Notes under the pieces: generated by a model | Databases searched by the model: none | The model's input: only the letters and a program-made list of their open reading frames with translations | Told to the model about the DNA's origin: nothing | In this document: positions 8,828-18,474 of the stretch, piece after piece | Numbering within the stretch: position 1 is the stretch's first letter | Layout of the letters: every line of letters begins with the position of its first letter | From: Devosia neptuniae | Lineage (GTDB): Bacteria; Pseudomonadota; Alphaproteobacteria; Rhizobiales; Devosiaceae | DNA length: 64,000 bases | Assembly (NCBI RefSeq): GCF_025452235.1 | Contig: NZ_CP104965.1 | Coordinates: 1,054,001-1,118,000 of the forward strand | Reading direction: 5' to 3' | Made by a program: the position numbers and the translations under genes

Positions 8828-9604
8828 ATGTCCCGCATCCTGCTCACCGGAGCCTCCGGCTATCTGGGAACACAGCTTCGCCCGGCGCTTGTCGCGCAGG
8901 GCCATGCCGTGCTGGCCACCGATATGCGCCCCGCACCCGATGGCACTGATATCGCGCTTGCCGATCTGGCCGATGCCGCAGCCATTGACGCGCTGATGGC
9001 GCAGCAGCCCGATGCCGTACTGCATCTGGGCGGCATGGCCAATGAGGGCGACTGGGACCTGATCCTGCGCGCCAATATCATAGGCTGCTACAATATTTTC
9101 GAAGCCGCCCGCCGCCATGGCGTGCGCAGGGTGATCTATGCCTCGTCCTATCACGTGGCCGGTTTCTACCCCACGGCGCAAGCGCCGCTGCCGGTGGATG
9201 TGCCTTTTCGCCCCGACACCCTCTACGGCGTCTCCAAGGCCTTCGGGGAGAACCTGGCCCGGTTCTATTTCGACAAATACGGCATTCAGTCGCTGTCGAT
9301 CCGCATCTGCTCCGCCCATAGACCGAAAACGCCGCGCGAATCCCGCAATTGGTGCGATCCCACCGATCTGGCCCGCATGGTCGGCCAGGCGCTTGCCGTG
9401 GACGAGCTGGGCTGCCAGACCCTTTATGGCATCTCGGACAATCCTGGCGCTTTCTTCACCAACCCGCCCGACAACGCGCTGGGCTGGGCGCCCCAGGGCA
9501 GCTCGCTGCTGCACGATTTCCCCAATCCGCGTGCGCCGATCGATCTCGAGGATCCGGCCAATATGTTCCTGGGCGGCGGCATGGCCCGCCGCGTCATAGA
9601 ATGA
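8828..9604 (+). CDS. udh: NAD-dependent uronate dehydrogenase
   Basis: Udh oxidises D-glucuronate or D-galacturonate to the aldaro-lactone with NAD+, the first step of the oxidative hexuronate pathway. The 258-residue short-chain dehydrogenase shows the Rossmann motif TGASGYLG, HLGGMANEGDWDLILRANIIG, ASSYHVAGFYP and the catalytic YGVSK. The order and spacing match Agrobacterium-type uronate dehydrogenase closely, including GENLARFYFDKYGI. The ATG at 8828 is where homology begins. The stop overlaps the LacI gene (ATGA), so they form an operon. Specificity for glucuronate versus galacturonate cannot be read from the sequence. Confidence 0.83.
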   Translation: MSRILLTGASGYLGTQLRPALVAQGHAVLATDMRPAPDGTDIALADLADAAAIDALMAQQPDAVLHLGGMANEGDWDLILRANIIGCYNIFEAARRHGVRRVIYASSYHVAGFYPTAQAPLPVDVPFRPDTLYGVSKAFGENLARFYFDKYGIQSLSIRICSAHRPKTPRESRNWCDPTDLARMVGQALAVDELGCQTLYGISDNPGAFFTNPPDNALGWAPQGSSLLHDFPNPRAPIDLEDPANMFLGGGMARRVIE

Positions 9605-10650
9605 AGCCGGTGCAGCACAAGAAGGTCGGTTTCAAGGAGATCGCGCTGGCGGCCGATGTCGCCATTTCGACCGTGTCGCACGTGCTCAATGGCACGGCGC
9701 CGATCTCGCCCGAAGTCCGCGCCCGCGTGCTCGATGCTGCCGGCCAGCTCGGCTATCTCGCCAAGCGCCGGGAAAAAGCCTCCATTGCCGTGCTGCGGTC
9801 CATTCTTTTGGCCGTGCCCAGCGATACGCTGCCGCACAATGAATTCAACCTCTTCTCCTGGACGCTGCTCAGCACGCTGATGCGCGAATGCGAGCGGCGC
9901 GCCATTCGCGTCGTGCCCATCGAAATCGACCGCCCTGACATCAGCGGCGATAGAATCGTCGCCGAGGCGCGCACCGCCGAGGTGGACGGCATATTGCTGC
10001 TCAGCGAAGACCGCCGCGACGTGCTGCGCGATATCGCGGCCTCGGAAATTCCGGCCGTACTGATCAATGGCGAAGATCATGAAATGCAGATCGACAGCGT
10101 CACCCCCGGCAATCGCTTTGCTGCGCGTTACGCCACCAATTGGCTGATCGAAGAGGGGCACCGCTCGATCTTGCATCTGACCTGGGAAGGCCGCTCGACC
10201 ATTCGCCGCCGCCGCGACGGTTTCCTCGACGCCTTCCGCGCCAATGGCCTGCCGCTCGACACCGCCCATATCCACCTGGCCGAAGGCTTTTTGCCCGATC
10301 AGGGCGAAGCCGCGCTCACCGCCTGGCTCGCCGAGCATAATGGCCTGGGCGGAATCACGGCCATTTTCTGCGCCGCCGACAACCTTGCCCTGGGCGCTCT
10401 CGCCGCGCTGAGCAAGGCCGGCCTCACGCCGCCCCGCGATGTCTCCATTGTCGGCTTTGATGGCGTCGCCATCGGCGAATTGACCACGCCGGCCCTCACC
10501 ACGGTCAGCGTCCCCCTCGAACATATGGGCACCGCGGCCCTGCATCTGCTCGAACAGCGCATCGTCAACGCCGCCCAACATCCCCCCGCCCACCGGCTCG
10601 AACTGGGGTGTCGGCTGACCATCCGCAATAGCGCGAGAAGGCTGGGTTAA
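9601..10650 (+). CDS. LacI family transcriptional regulator
   Basis: This 349-residue regulator has an N-terminal LacI helix-turn-helix (FKEIALAADVAISTVSHVLNG, residues about 10-30). The hinge helix ARVLDAAGQLGYLAKRR follows, then a periplasmic-binding-protein-like effector domain with the usual endings (PRDVSIVGFDGVAIGELTTPALTTV). It is co-transcribed with udh (4-bp overlap) and probably senses a uronate or oligosaccharide-derived ligand and controls the lactonase/udh divergent promoters. A second set of LacI-like palindromes is seen at 23.84-23.87 kb, but a link to this protein is speculative. Confidence 0.85.
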   Translation: MKPVQHKKVGFKEIALAADVAISTVSHVLNGTAPISPEVRARVLDAAGQLGYLAKRREKASIAVLRSILLAVPSDTLPHNEFNLFSWTLLSTLMRECERRAIRVVPIEIDRPDISGDRIVAEARTAEVDGILLLSEDRRDVLRDIAASEIPAVLINGEDHEMQIDSVTPGNRFAARYATNWLIEEGHRSILHLTWEGRSTIRRRRDGFLDAFRANGLPLDTAHIHLAEGFLPDQGEAALTAWLAEHNGLGGITAIFCAADNLALGALAALSKAGLTPPRDVSIVGFDGVAIGELTTPALTTVSVPLEHMGTAALHLLEQRIVNAAQHPPAHRLELGCRLTIRNSARRLG

Positions 10651-10662
10651 GCTCGATCTGCA

Positions 10663-10683
10663 CCCTCCCCCTTGCGGGGAGGG
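10663..10683. repeat. GC-rich palindrome, REP-like / possible terminator
   Basis: CCCTCCCC and GGGGAGGG form a perfect 8-bp stem around a 5-base loop. A further partial copy (GGGGAGGGG) follows at about 10686-10694. Such CCCTCCCC/GGGGAGGG units recur between genes in Hyphomicrobiales genomes. Here it lies between the convergent ends of the LacI and ROK genes, so it may end both transcripts, although no T-run follows. Confidence 0.5.
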
Positions 10684-10724
10684 CTGGGGAGGGGTCGGTT
10701 GGCCCCGATGTCAGTGGCTCCCCC

Positions 10725-11939
10725 TCACTCTTCCCCAAACAAATCCGCCATCAATTGCCGCCGCGCCATTTCCAGCGCCCCGGCCAGCCCGGCCCGCGCC
10801 CCGGTATTGCTGGCGACAATCGGCACCGGCCGCTCAAAGCGCGCTGCCAGTTCTGCCTGCACCCGCTCGATCAATTCGGGCCGCGCCCCAACGCTGCCGC
10901 CCAGCACCACCAATTCGGGATCAACCAGCGCAATCAGCGACACGATCCCCAGCGCCACATGCCCCGCCAACTCATCAATTGTCTGCAGCGCTCTGGTATC
11001 GCCCGCCGTGGCGAGGTCAAAAATCGCCCGCACCGACACATCCGCCGCGCCGCCGCGCCGCGCAAAAGCCTCGCGAATGCCGGCCTCGCCCACTATGGTT
11101 TCAAAATGCCCCTGCGCCAGCGAGCGCGCCGTGGTGCGATGATCGGGCAGTGGCAGATAGGCGATTTCCCCCGCTCCGCCATTGGCGCCGCGCAGCAGCC
11201 TGCCATTGACCATCAGCCCCGCGCCGACCCCGGTGCCCAAAGCCACAAAGGCGATATCGCGCTTGCCCTGACCACTGCCGCTGGCAACCTCCCCCAGCAG
11301 CGCCAGATTGACGTCATTCTCGATCGAGACCGGGCAATTCAGCGCCTTAGTCAGCCGGGCATGCAGATCAACCGCCTCGAGCCCCGGCAGATTGGCGGCC
11401 AGGTTCAAAATCCCCGTCGCCGGATTGACCGCCGCCGGCACGCCCACGGCACAGGCCTGCACGCGAAAGCGCTGCACTCCGGCGGACCGCGCCAGCGTCT
11501 CGGCCAGATCGACCACTTGCCCCACCAATTGATCGAGCCCGCCCACAGCCGTCGGCACCACGGTTTCAGCCAGCACAGCCCCGCGCAGATCGACCAAAGC
11601 CGCGGCAATCTTGGTGCCCCCGATATCAAAGCCCAGCGCCAAAGCCGCATCGGGCCGCAGCGCATAGCTCAGGCTCGAACGGCCCGGCAGGCCATTGAGC
11701 GGGCCGGCCACCTGCACCAGCCCGCGCTGTTCCAGCACCGACAGCAATTCGGACACGGTCTGTTTGGAGACCCCGACCCGTTTGGCGAGCGCGGGGCGTT
11801 GCAGCGCGCCGGAATCGATCAGCACCTCGACCAATTGGCGCAGATGGCGCGGCGGCGAATCTGAGGCACGTGCCTTGGCCGAACCGGATACTGCCCGCTG
11901 CCGCTCCCTAGGCGCTTGATTTATCTGCCAATCTTCCAT
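10725..11939 (-). CDS. ROK family transcriptional regulator (NagC/XylR-like)
   Basis: The 404-residue protein carries an N-terminal winged helix-turn-helix (about residues 35-85, ALAKRVGVSKQTVSELLSVL). A ROK domain follows, with the phosphate-binding loop GFDIGGTKIAAALVD and the segments IENDVNLALLGE and GTGVGAGLMVNGRLLRGANG. The usual zinc motif CxCGxxGC of ROK kinases is not visible after GEIAYLPLPD, which suggests a regulator without sugar kinase activity. GGAG lies upstream of the ATG at 11939. It is divergent from the family-5 ABC operon at 12.2-20.9 kb and probably represses it until a sugar ligand binds. Confidence 0.83.
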   Translation of the reverse strand: MEDWQINQAPRERQRAVSGSAKARASDSPPRHLRQLVEVLIDSGALQRPALAKRVGVSKQTVSELLSVLEQRGLVQVAGPLNGLPGRSSLSYALRPDAALALGFDIGGTKIAAALVDLRGAVLAETVVPTAVGGLDQLVGQVVDLAETLARSAGVQRFRVQACAVGVPAAVNPATGILNLAANLPGLEAVDLHARLTKALNCPVSIENDVNLALLGEVASGSGQGKRDIAFVALGTGVGAGLMVNGRLLRGANGGAGEIAYLPLPDHRTTARSLAQGHFETIVGEAGIREAFARRGGAADVSVRAIFDLATAGDTRALQTIDELAGHVALGIVSLIALVDPELVVLGGSVGARPELIERVQAELAARFERPVPIVASNTGARAGLAGALEMARRQLMADLFGEE

Positions 11940-12103
11940 TCAAGATATACTCCGTCCCCTCCATTGGCCGGCATAATGCCATTCGTGCAATTTTTTTCTA
12001 GTTGATTCACCGGCCAAGTGACGCAATTATACCAATGCAGCAACCTAAAGCGCCAGAAAGACGATGAAATCGCGCTGGCCCCGGATGCTTCACTGATTGG
12101 AGG

Positions 12104-12137
12104 ATCACACTCATGCAATTATTTTCATCATTGTGAT
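12104..12137. promoter_or_regulatory. imperfect inverted repeat in the ROK/ABC divergent promoter region
   Basis: The arms at 12104-12115 and 12126-12137 (ATCACACTCATG and CATCATTGTGAT) match at 10 of 12 positions and are separated by 10 AT-rich bases. The repeat lies in the 277-bp region between the ROK regulator and the ABC operon, about 80 bp before the binding-protein gene. It is a candidate ROK operator. A weak promoter-like pair TTGATT-17-AATTAT is also visible at 12002-12030. Confidence 0.35.
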
Positions 12138-12216
12138 TCTGCTCCTGCTTAATTGACAGGCGGGGCATCGCGCCTCGCCGAGGGAACCCAGATCATGTTG
12201 GGGGAGGATTGAGACG

Positions 12217-14124
12217 ATGAATTCCAAGAGATGGGTTGCAGCTTTGGCAACCGGCATCCTGTGCACGAGCGGGCTGACCAGCTTCGCCTGGGCATTCCAG
12301 GAAGCCCCAATTCTGGCCGAGCAGGTCAAGGCCGGCACGCTACCGCCAGTCGACGAGCGCCTGCCCACCAAGCCCACCGTGGTCAATGCCCTCGAGGTTG
12401 GCCAATATGGCGGCACCTGGCGCCGCGCCTTCAGCGGCCCGGGCGATCGCTGGGGCCCCACCAAGCTGATGGAAGAACGCGTCCTCAAATGGACCGCCGA
12501 TGCCGATGGCGGCGCCGTGCTGACGCCGGGCTATATCGAAAGCTACACCGTCAACGAGAATTCCACCGAATTCACCTTCACCCTGCTCGACGGCCTCAAA
12601 TGGTCCGATGGCGAGCCGGTGACCACCGAAGACGTCGCCTTCTGGTACAATGACATCTTCCTCAATCGCAAAATCGTGCCCACGCTGGAGCCGACCTTTG
12701 CGCCGGGCGGCGTGCCGCTCGAACTCGAAGTGGTTGATGCGCGCACCTTCAAGGTGAAGTTCGCCCAGCCCTATGTCTATTTCCTGCAAATCCTGGCCAA
12801 GGACTCCACCGGGGAGCCGAGCCTGGATCGTCCCAGCTTCCTCTTCCCCAAGCATTATCTGAGCCAGTTCAACAACAATTACGCCAGCGACGAGGAACTG
12901 GCAGCAGCCGCCAAGAAGTTCAACGTCGCCGCCTGGACCGATCTGTGGGGCTCCAAGGGCGCCGTCACCGCCTGGTGGTCCAATCCCGAATTGCCGGTGA
13001 TCACCGCCTGGAAGATCGAAACCCCACCGCCGGCCGATACGGTGGTGATGGTGCGCAATCCCTATTATTACGCCGTCGATCAGGAGGGCAATCAGCTCCC
13101 CTATATCGATCGCATCGAGCACCGCCTCTATCAGGACCCCGAAACGCTCAACCTGATGATCGCGCAGGGCCAGCTCGATATGCAGGATCGTGGGCTGACC
13201 CTCACCAATTTCACCTTCTACAAGGAAAACGAAGCGCGCGGCGGCTATCACACGGTCAATTGGAAGGACACCAATATCTGGTCGCTGGTGCCCAATATGA
13301 CCGTCAAGGATGAGGTGCTGGCAGCCCTGTTCGCCGACGAGAAAGTGCGCGAAGCCTTCTCCATCGCGGTTGATCGTGAGCTGATCATCGAATTGACCCA
13401 GTCGGGCATGGCCCAGCCGATCCAGGCGGCGCCGGTGACCGGCACGCAATATTACAATGCGGAACTGGCCACCCACTGGACCGACTATGATCCAGACCTG
13501 GCCAATCAATTGCTCGACGAAGCGGGCCTTGATCAACGCGACGCCCAGGGCTTCCGCCTGCGCCCGGATGGCAAGCGCTTTAGCCTCGTGGTCGAAACCA
13601 GCGACGCGGCCCATGCCAAGACGCTGGAATTGCTGACCGAAAACTATGCCCAGGTGGGCATTGAAATGCTGCCCCGCGTCATCGACCGCACCCAGTGGGA
13701 CAATAACCGGGCCAATAACGACTTCCAGATGCACTGGATCCCGTTCGACCGCATGACCTTCCTGCCCGCCGATCCACGCCGCCTGATGGGCTGGGACGGT
13801 TACGGCAACGAATATTTCAAATGGTACAGCACGGACGGAGCCGAAGGTATCGAGCCGCCCGCCGACGACCCGGTCCGCGAGATCTGGGCCCTCTGGGACA
13901 AGGCCTCACAATCGGCCTCGATCGAAGAAGCTGATGTCTCGGTCAATGAAATGGCCCGCATCTTTACCGAACAGGGTTGGGTGATCGGGGTCTATGGCGA
14001 AGGCCCGGTGGTCAATATCGTGGGCAACACCATGCAGAACGTGCAGCCCGATCTGGTGCAGGACGACATTTTCCGCGGCATTGGCCTGGCGCGCACCCAG
14101 CAGTTCTGGCTCAAGCAGCCCTGA
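12217..14124 (+). CDS. ABC transporter substrate-binding protein, family 5 (peptide/oligosaccharide type)
   Basis: The 635-residue lipid-free binding protein starts with a signal peptide (about residues 1-27, ending SFAWA). It has the SBP_bac_5 fold signatures, including LLDGLKWSDGEPVTTEDVAFWYNDI and DEKVREAFSIAVDRELI. The YGGTWRR segment near residue 65 is common in family-5 proteins linked to oligosaccharide rather than dipeptide uptake. The GGGGAGGA ribosome site is strong. It leads the operon SBP-permease-permease-ATPase-ATPase-822 aa protein. The ROK regulator and nearby uronate genes make a plant or algal oligosaccharide a likely cargo, but this is inference. Confidence 0.88.
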   Translation: MNSKRWVAALATGILCTSGLTSFAWAFQEAPILAEQVKAGTLPPVDERLPTKPTVVNALEVGQYGGTWRRAFSGPGDRWGPTKLMEERVLKWTADADGGAVLTPGYIESYTVNENSTEFTFTLLDGLKWSDGEPVTTEDVAFWYNDIFLNRKIVPTLEPTFAPGGVPLELEVVDARTFKVKFAQPYVYFLQILAKDSTGEPSLDRPSFLFPKHYLSQFNNNYASDEELAAAAKKFNVAAWTDLWGSKGAVTAWWSNPELPVITAWKIETPPPADTVVMVRNPYYYAVDQEGNQLPYIDRIEHRLYQDPETLNLMIAQGQLDMQDRGLTLTNFTFYKENEARGGYHTVNWKDTNIWSLVPNMTVKDEVLAALFADEKVREAFSIAVDRELIIELTQSGMAQPIQAAPVTGTQYYNAELATHWTDYDPDLANQLLDEAGLDQRDAQGFRLRPDGKRFSLVVETSDAAHAKTLELLTENYAQVGIEMLPRVIDRTQWDNNRANNDFQMHWIPFDRMTFLPADPRRLMGWDGYGNEYFKWYSTDGAEGIEPPADDPVREIWALWDKASQSASIEEADVSVNEMARIFTEQGWVIGVYGEGPVVNIVGNTMQNVQPDLVQDDIFRGIGLARTQQFWLKQP

Positions 14125-14230
14125 TAGACGCAAAGGCGCGCGGAGCCCCAGGCCCCGCGCGCCATCTCGGCCCTACGACCCGGACTCCAAGCCGGGCCGT
14201 GGCGTGCCGGCAAGGGGAGAGAACTGCAGT

Positions 14231-15217
14231 ATGATTGCCTTTATCGGGCGGCGCGCGCTTCTGGCGATACCGACGCTGATCTTTATTTCGTTCATATCCT
14301 TCGTGATCATCCAGCTGCCGCCGGGCGACTACGTCACCTCCTATGCGGCCCAGCTGCGCCAGCAGGGCGACTATATTTCCATCGCGCAGGAAGCCGCCAT
14401 GCGGCAGAATCTGGGGCTCAATGACCCCATTCTGGTGCAATATTGGCGCTGGATTTCCAATATCGTGTTCCGCGGCGATTTCGGCCATTCCCTGGAATGG
14501 AACGCGCCGGTGGGCAGCCTGATCTGGGACCGCCTGGCACTGACACTCGCCATTTCCTCGCTCAGCCTGGTCTTTACCTGGATCATCGCCATTCCGGTCG
14601 GCGTCTATTCGGCCACGCGGCAATATTCCATTCTCGACCACCTCTTCACCGTCTTCGGCTTCCTCGGCAAAGGCGTGCCCGATTTCCTGCTCGCGCTGAT
14701 CCTGATGTGGATCGGCTTCATGTATCTGAATATCGATGTGGGCGGGCTGTTCTCCCCGCAATATCAGAACGCCCCCTGGAGCTGGGACAAACTCGTCAAC
14801 CTGCTCTCCCATCTGTGGATTCCGCTGGTTGTGCTGGCGACAGGCGGCGCGGCTGGCCTCATCCGCGTCATGCGCGCCAATATGCTCGACGAATTGGGCA
14901 AGCCCTATGTCGAGACCGCCTATGCGCAGGGCCTTTCCGAGCGTCAGGTGGTGTGGAACTACCCCGTGCGCGTCGCGCTCAATCCCTTCATCTCCACCGT
15001 CGGCTGGTCGCTGCCCGCCCTGTTCTCGGGCGACGTGATCACCGCCGTCGTGCTCAACCTGCCCACGACCGGACCTTTGTTGCTACAGGCCCTCAAGATG
15101 CAGGACATGTATCTGGCGGGCAGCTTCATCCTCATCCTCAGCGTCTTTACCGTGATCGGCACGCTGGTCTCCGACATCCTGCTGGCGTGGTTTGACCCGC
15201 GCATCCGCTACGCGTGA
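14231..15217 (+). CDS. ABC transporter permease, DppB/OppB-like
   Basis: This 328-residue inner-membrane permease has about six transmembrane helices. It shows the N-terminal family pattern RRALLAIPTLIFISFISFVIIQLPPGD-like and the cytoplasmic EAA loop (RANMLDELGKPYVETAYAQGLSERQVVWNY) that docks the ATPases. The start at 14231 follows GGGGAGAG. An in-frame start at 13994 lies inside the previous gene and is rejected. It is 106 bp behind the binding-protein gene and 11 bp before the second permease. Confidence 0.88.
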   Translation: MIAFIGRRALLAIPTLIFISFISFVIIQLPPGDYVTSYAAQLRQQGDYISIAQEAAMRQNLGLNDPILVQYWRWISNIVFRGDFGHSLEWNAPVGSLIWDRLALTLAISSLSLVFTWIIAIPVGVYSATRQYSILDHLFTVFGFLGKGVPDFLLALILMWIGFMYLNIDVGGLFSPQYQNAPWSWDKLVNLLSHLWIPLVVLATGGAAGLIRVMRANMLDELGKPYVETAYAQGLSERQVVWNYPVRVALNPFISTVGWSLPALFSGDVITAVVLNLPTTGPLLLQALKMQDMYLAGSFILILSVFTVIGTLVSDILLAWFDPRIRYA

Positions 15218-15228
15218 GGAGTGCGCCC

Positions 15229-16356
15229 ATGACCGATTCCGCCCTCGACACAACCAAAGTCCGCGACCACAAGGAAGACCTGTTCACCGCCAAGCCCTGG
15301 CAGCTGGTCTGGCGCCGCTTTTCCAAGCATTTGCTCGCGGTCATCTCGCTGTGGTTTCTGATCCTGCTGGCGCTGACCGCAATCTTTGCCGATCAGGTGG
15401 CGCCCTATGACCCGTTCAAGGTGCAGCGCCTGCGCACCCTGGCGCCGCCGACCGGTATCCACCTGTTCCACGAAGGCCAGTTTGTCGGCCCCTTCGTCTA
15501 TGGCCTGTCGCGCGAACGCGATCCCAATACCGCCCGCGTGCTCTACGAAACCGACCCCGACAAAGTGCTGCCGATCCAGCTCTTCTATACTGGCGACGAC
15601 TACAATTTCCTGGGCCTGTTCAAGTCCAATATCCACCTGTTCGGCGTCGACGATAGGCGCGAGCAGATCAACCTGCTCGGCACCGATGATCTGGGCCGCG
15701 ACGTCTTCTCCCGCCTCATGCATGGCGGACGCGTCACGCTCTCGGCTGGGCTTGTCGGCGTGATCTTCGCCTTCGTGCTCGGCCTCACCCTGGGCTCGAT
15801 CTCGGGCTATTTCGGCGGCTGGATCGATAGCTCCATCCAGCGCCTCATGGAATTCATCCGCTCCATTCCCACCATCCCGCTCTGGATGGGCCTGGCCGCT
15901 GCCCTGCCCATCGCCTGGGACCCGATCTTTGTCTATGTGCTGATTACATTGATCCTGGCGCTGATCGGCTGGACCCATCTGGCGCGCGTGGTGCGCGGGC
16001 AATTCATGGCCATCCGCAACGAGGATTTCGTGATGGCGGCCCGCCTCGCCGGCGCCTCGGAATACCGCATCATCACCAAGCATATGCTGCCCTCGATGAC
16101 CTCCTATATCATCGCGGCGCTCACGCTCGCCGTGCCCGAAATGATCCTGGGCGAAACCGCGCTCAGCTTCCTGGGCCTGGGCCTGCGTCCTCCCGTCGTC
16201 AGCTGGGGCGTGCTGCTGCAGGATGCGCAGAATCTGCGCTCGATCTCGATGGCGCCCTGGCTGCTTTCGCCGGGCCTGGCGGTGGTGCTCACCGTTTTGG
16301 CCTTCAATTTCCTCGGCGATGGCCTGCGCGACGCGGCCGATCCTTATGGGCAATAG
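15229..16356 (+). CDS. ABC transporter permease, DppC/OppC-like
   Basis: The 375-residue permease is longer than the typical 280-300 residue DppC. The extra length is a periplasmic insert after the first helix (residues about 70-150), which ends with the usual GTDDLGRDVFSRLMHGGRVTL. The EAA loop RNEDFVMAARLAGASEYRIITKHMLP and the last-helix LNFLGDGLRDAADP-like end are present. Proteins with this long insert occur in family-5 systems associated with oligosaccharides. The ATG at 15229 follows GAGGAG. It pairs with the upstream permease and the two following ATPases. Confidence 0.87.
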   Translation: MTDSALDTTKVRDHKEDLFTAKPWQLVWRRFSKHLLAVISLWFLILLALTAIFADQVAPYDPFKVQRLRTLAPPTGIHLFHEGQFVGPFVYGLSRERDPNTARVLYETDPDKVLPIQLFYTGDDYNFLGLFKSNIHLFGVDDRREQINLLGTDDLGRDVFSRLMHGGRVTLSAGLVGVIFAFVLGLTLGSISGYFGGWIDSSIQRLMEFIRSIPTIPLWMGLAAALPIAWDPIFVYVLITLILALIGWTHLARVVRGQFMAIRNEDFVMAARLAGASEYRIITKHMLPSMTSYIIAALTLAVPEMILGETALSFLGLGLRPPVVSWGVLLQDAQNLRSISMAPWLLSPGLAVVLTVLAFNFLGDGLRDAADPYGQ

Positions 16357-16360
16357 CATC

Positions 16361-17404
16361 ATGACCAATTCCATGCCTGAAAACCGGCTGCTCGAACTGG
16401 ACAATGTGCAGGTGCAGTTCCCCATGCGCGAGGGCCTGGTCAAGGCCGTCAATGGCGTCTCCTACCATGTCAACAAGGGCGAAGTGCTGGGGATTGTCGG
16501 CGAAAGCGGCTCGGGCAAATCCATCACCGCCCGCGCCATCATGCGGCTCCTGCCCAAGAACGCCAAAGAGACCGGCGGCAGCATTCGCCTGCGTCCCCGC
16601 ACCGGGGAAGAATTCGAGCTCTCCGCGCTCGACCGCAATAGCCGCGCCGTGCGCCAGGTGCGCGGCAATCATATCGGCATGATCTTTCAGGAGCCGATGA
16701 CCGCGCTCTCCCCGGTCCACACCATCGGCACCCAGATCATGCGCACCGTGCAATTGCACAAGGGACTGAGCAAGGCCGATGCCCGCGCCCGCGCCATCGA
16801 GCTTCTGGCAAAAGTGCAGATGCCGCGCCCCGCCCAATTGGTCGACGCCTATCCGCACCAGCTTTCGGGCGGCATGCGCCAGCGCGCCATGATTGCGCTG
16901 GCCATTTCGTGTGACCCGAGCCTGCTCATTGCCGACGAACCGACCACTGCGCTCGACGTCACCACCGAGGCCCAGATCATTGAATTGCTCAAGGAGCTCA
17001 AATCCGAGCTGGGCATGGCCATCGTCTTCATCACCCACAATTTCGGTGTCGTCGCTGATATCGCCGACCGCGTTTCGGTGATGTATCTGGGCCGCATTGT
17101 CGAAACCGCCGATGTCGACGACATTTTCTACGCCCCCAAGCATCCCTATACCCAGGCGCTGCTCCGCTCCATTCCGCGCCTTGGAGTCGATCAGGGCCGG
17201 CGCCTCCCCACCATTCCGGGCATGGTGCCAGATCCGTTCAGCGTGCCCAATGGCTGCGCCTTCAACCCGCGCTGCATCCATGCCGTGCCGGGACTGTGCG
17301 ACACCAAAGTGCCGCCCGAACTGCGCTTTGGCAGCCAGATGTCGCGCTGCCATATTGCCGAACAATTCGCCCAAACCGAACAGCAGGAGCCAGCCCATGT
17401 CTGA
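16361..17404 (+). CDS. ABC transporter ATP-binding protein, DppD/OppD-like
   Basis: The 347-residue ATPase has Walker A GESGSGKS, the Q-loop [15 protein letters not shown], signature [14 protein letters not shown], Walker [13 protein letters not shown] and the H-loop THN. The C-terminal oligopeptide-family extension has paired Cys motifs (CAFNPRCIH and CD), as in OppD, where related motifs can bind an Fe-S cluster. The start is uncertain. The ATG at 16361 is used, with in-frame ATGs at 16346 and 16373 as alternatives, and no ribosome site is strong. It overlaps the next ATPase gene by 8 bp. Confidence 0.87.
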   Translation: MTNSMPENRLLELDNVQVQFPMREGLVKAVNGVSYHVNKGEVLGIVGESGSGKSITARAIMRLLPKNAKETGGSIRLRPRTGEEFELSALDRNSRAVRQVRGNHIGMIFQEPMTALSPVHTIGTQIMRTVQLHKGLSKADARARAIELLAKVQMPRPAQLVDAYPHQLSGGMRQRAMIALAISCDPSLLIADEPTTALDVTTEAQIIELLKELKSELGMAIVFITHNFGVVADIADRVSVMYLGRIVETADVDDIFYAPKHPYTQALLRSIPRLGVDQGRRLPTIPGMVPDPFSVPNGCAFNPRCIHAVPGLCDTKVPPELRFGSQMSRCHIAEQFAQTEQQEPAHV

Positions 17405-18449
17405 TCCCGGCCCGGCCCTTCCCGATGACACGCTGATCTCGGTGCGCGGGCTCAAGAAATATTTCCCCATCCATGCCGGCTGGCGCAAACGCCATGTCGG
17501 GGACATCAAGGCCATTGACGACGTTTCCCTCGATATCAAAAAGGGCGAAACTTTCGGCCTGGTCGGGGAAAGCGGCTCGGGCAAATCCACCGTCGCAAGA
17601 TTGATGCTGCGCGCCTATAGCCTCACCGATGGGCAAATCCTGTTCCGCCGCGCTTCGGGCGAAGTGGTCGATATTTCCAGCCTCTCCGAGCGGGGCATGC
17701 GCGAAATGCGCCAGGAAATGCAGATGATTTTCCAGGATCCCTATTCCTCGCTCAATCCGCGCATGACCCTGCTCGAACTGGTGGGCGAGCCCATGGTCAT
17801 CCATGGCGTGGGCAATCAGGCGCAAATCCGCGACCGGGTGGCCGAATTGCTCAGTGTGGTTGGTCTGCGTCCCGAATTCCTCACCCGCTATCCGCATGCC
17901 TTTTCCGGTGGCCAGCGCCAGCGCATCGGCATTGCCCGGGCCCTGGCGCTCAATCCCAGCTTCATAGCCGCCGACGAAGCCGTCTCGGCGCTCGACGTGT
18001 CAGTTGCCGCCCAGAACATCAACCTGCTGCAGGATCTGCAGGAGCAGTTCGGCCTCACCTATTTGTTCATCACCCACGACCTGGGCATGGTCGAACATAT
18101 CGCCGACCGCATCGGCGTCATGTATCTGGGCCGCATCATGGAGATCGCGCCCACGCACGATCTCTTCAGCAAGCCGCTCCACCCCTATACCGAAGCGCTG
18201 ATGGCCGCCGTGCCGCAACCCGATCCGCGCGGCAACCGCACCCGCAAGCGCGTGCCGCTCAAGGGCGAAATCGCCAATGCCGCCAATCCGCCCTCCGGCT
18301 GCCTGTTCCATCCCCGCTGCCCCTATGCGCAGGAGCGTTGCGCCAGTGAAGAGCCGGCCCTGCGCGCCCTGCCATCGGGCCGCCAGGTGCGGTGTCACTT
18401 TGCCGACGAATTGAGCCTGACTGGCGCCGTTGCGGCCGCTCAACGTTAA
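17397..18449 (+). CDS. ABC transporter ATP-binding protein, DppF/OppF-like
   Basis: This 350-residue partner ATPase shows Walker [23 protein letters not shown] (Q-loop of the OppF family), signature FSGGQRQRIGIARAL, H-loop ITHDLGMVEHIADR and a C-terminal CLFHPRCPYAQERC motif. In the Walker B/D-loop region it reads DEAVSALD where most family members have DEPVSALD. The catalytic Glu is kept, so activity is expected. CAGGAG precedes the ATG, which lies inside the end of the previous gene. It is followed after 25 bp by the 822-residue protein. Confidence 0.87.
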   Translation: MSDPGPALPDDTLISVRGLKKYFPIHAGWRKRHVGDIKAIDDVSLDIKKGETFGLVGESGSGKSTVARLMLRAYSLTDGQILFRRASGEVVDISSLSERGMREMRQEMQMIFQDPYSSLNPRMTLLELVGEPMVIHGVGNQAQIRDRVAELLSVVGLRPEFLTRYPHAFSGGQRQRIGIARALALNPSFIAADEAVSALDVSVAAQNINLLQDLQEQFGLTYLFITHDLGMVEHIADRIGVMYLGRIMEIAPTHDLFSKPLHPYTEALMAAVPQPDPRGNRTRKRVPLKGEIANAANPPSGCLFHPRCPYAQERCASEEPALRALPSGRQVRCHFADELSLTGAVAAAQR

Positions 18450-18474
18450 CAGTCCGCTAACCAAATCGGGTCCT

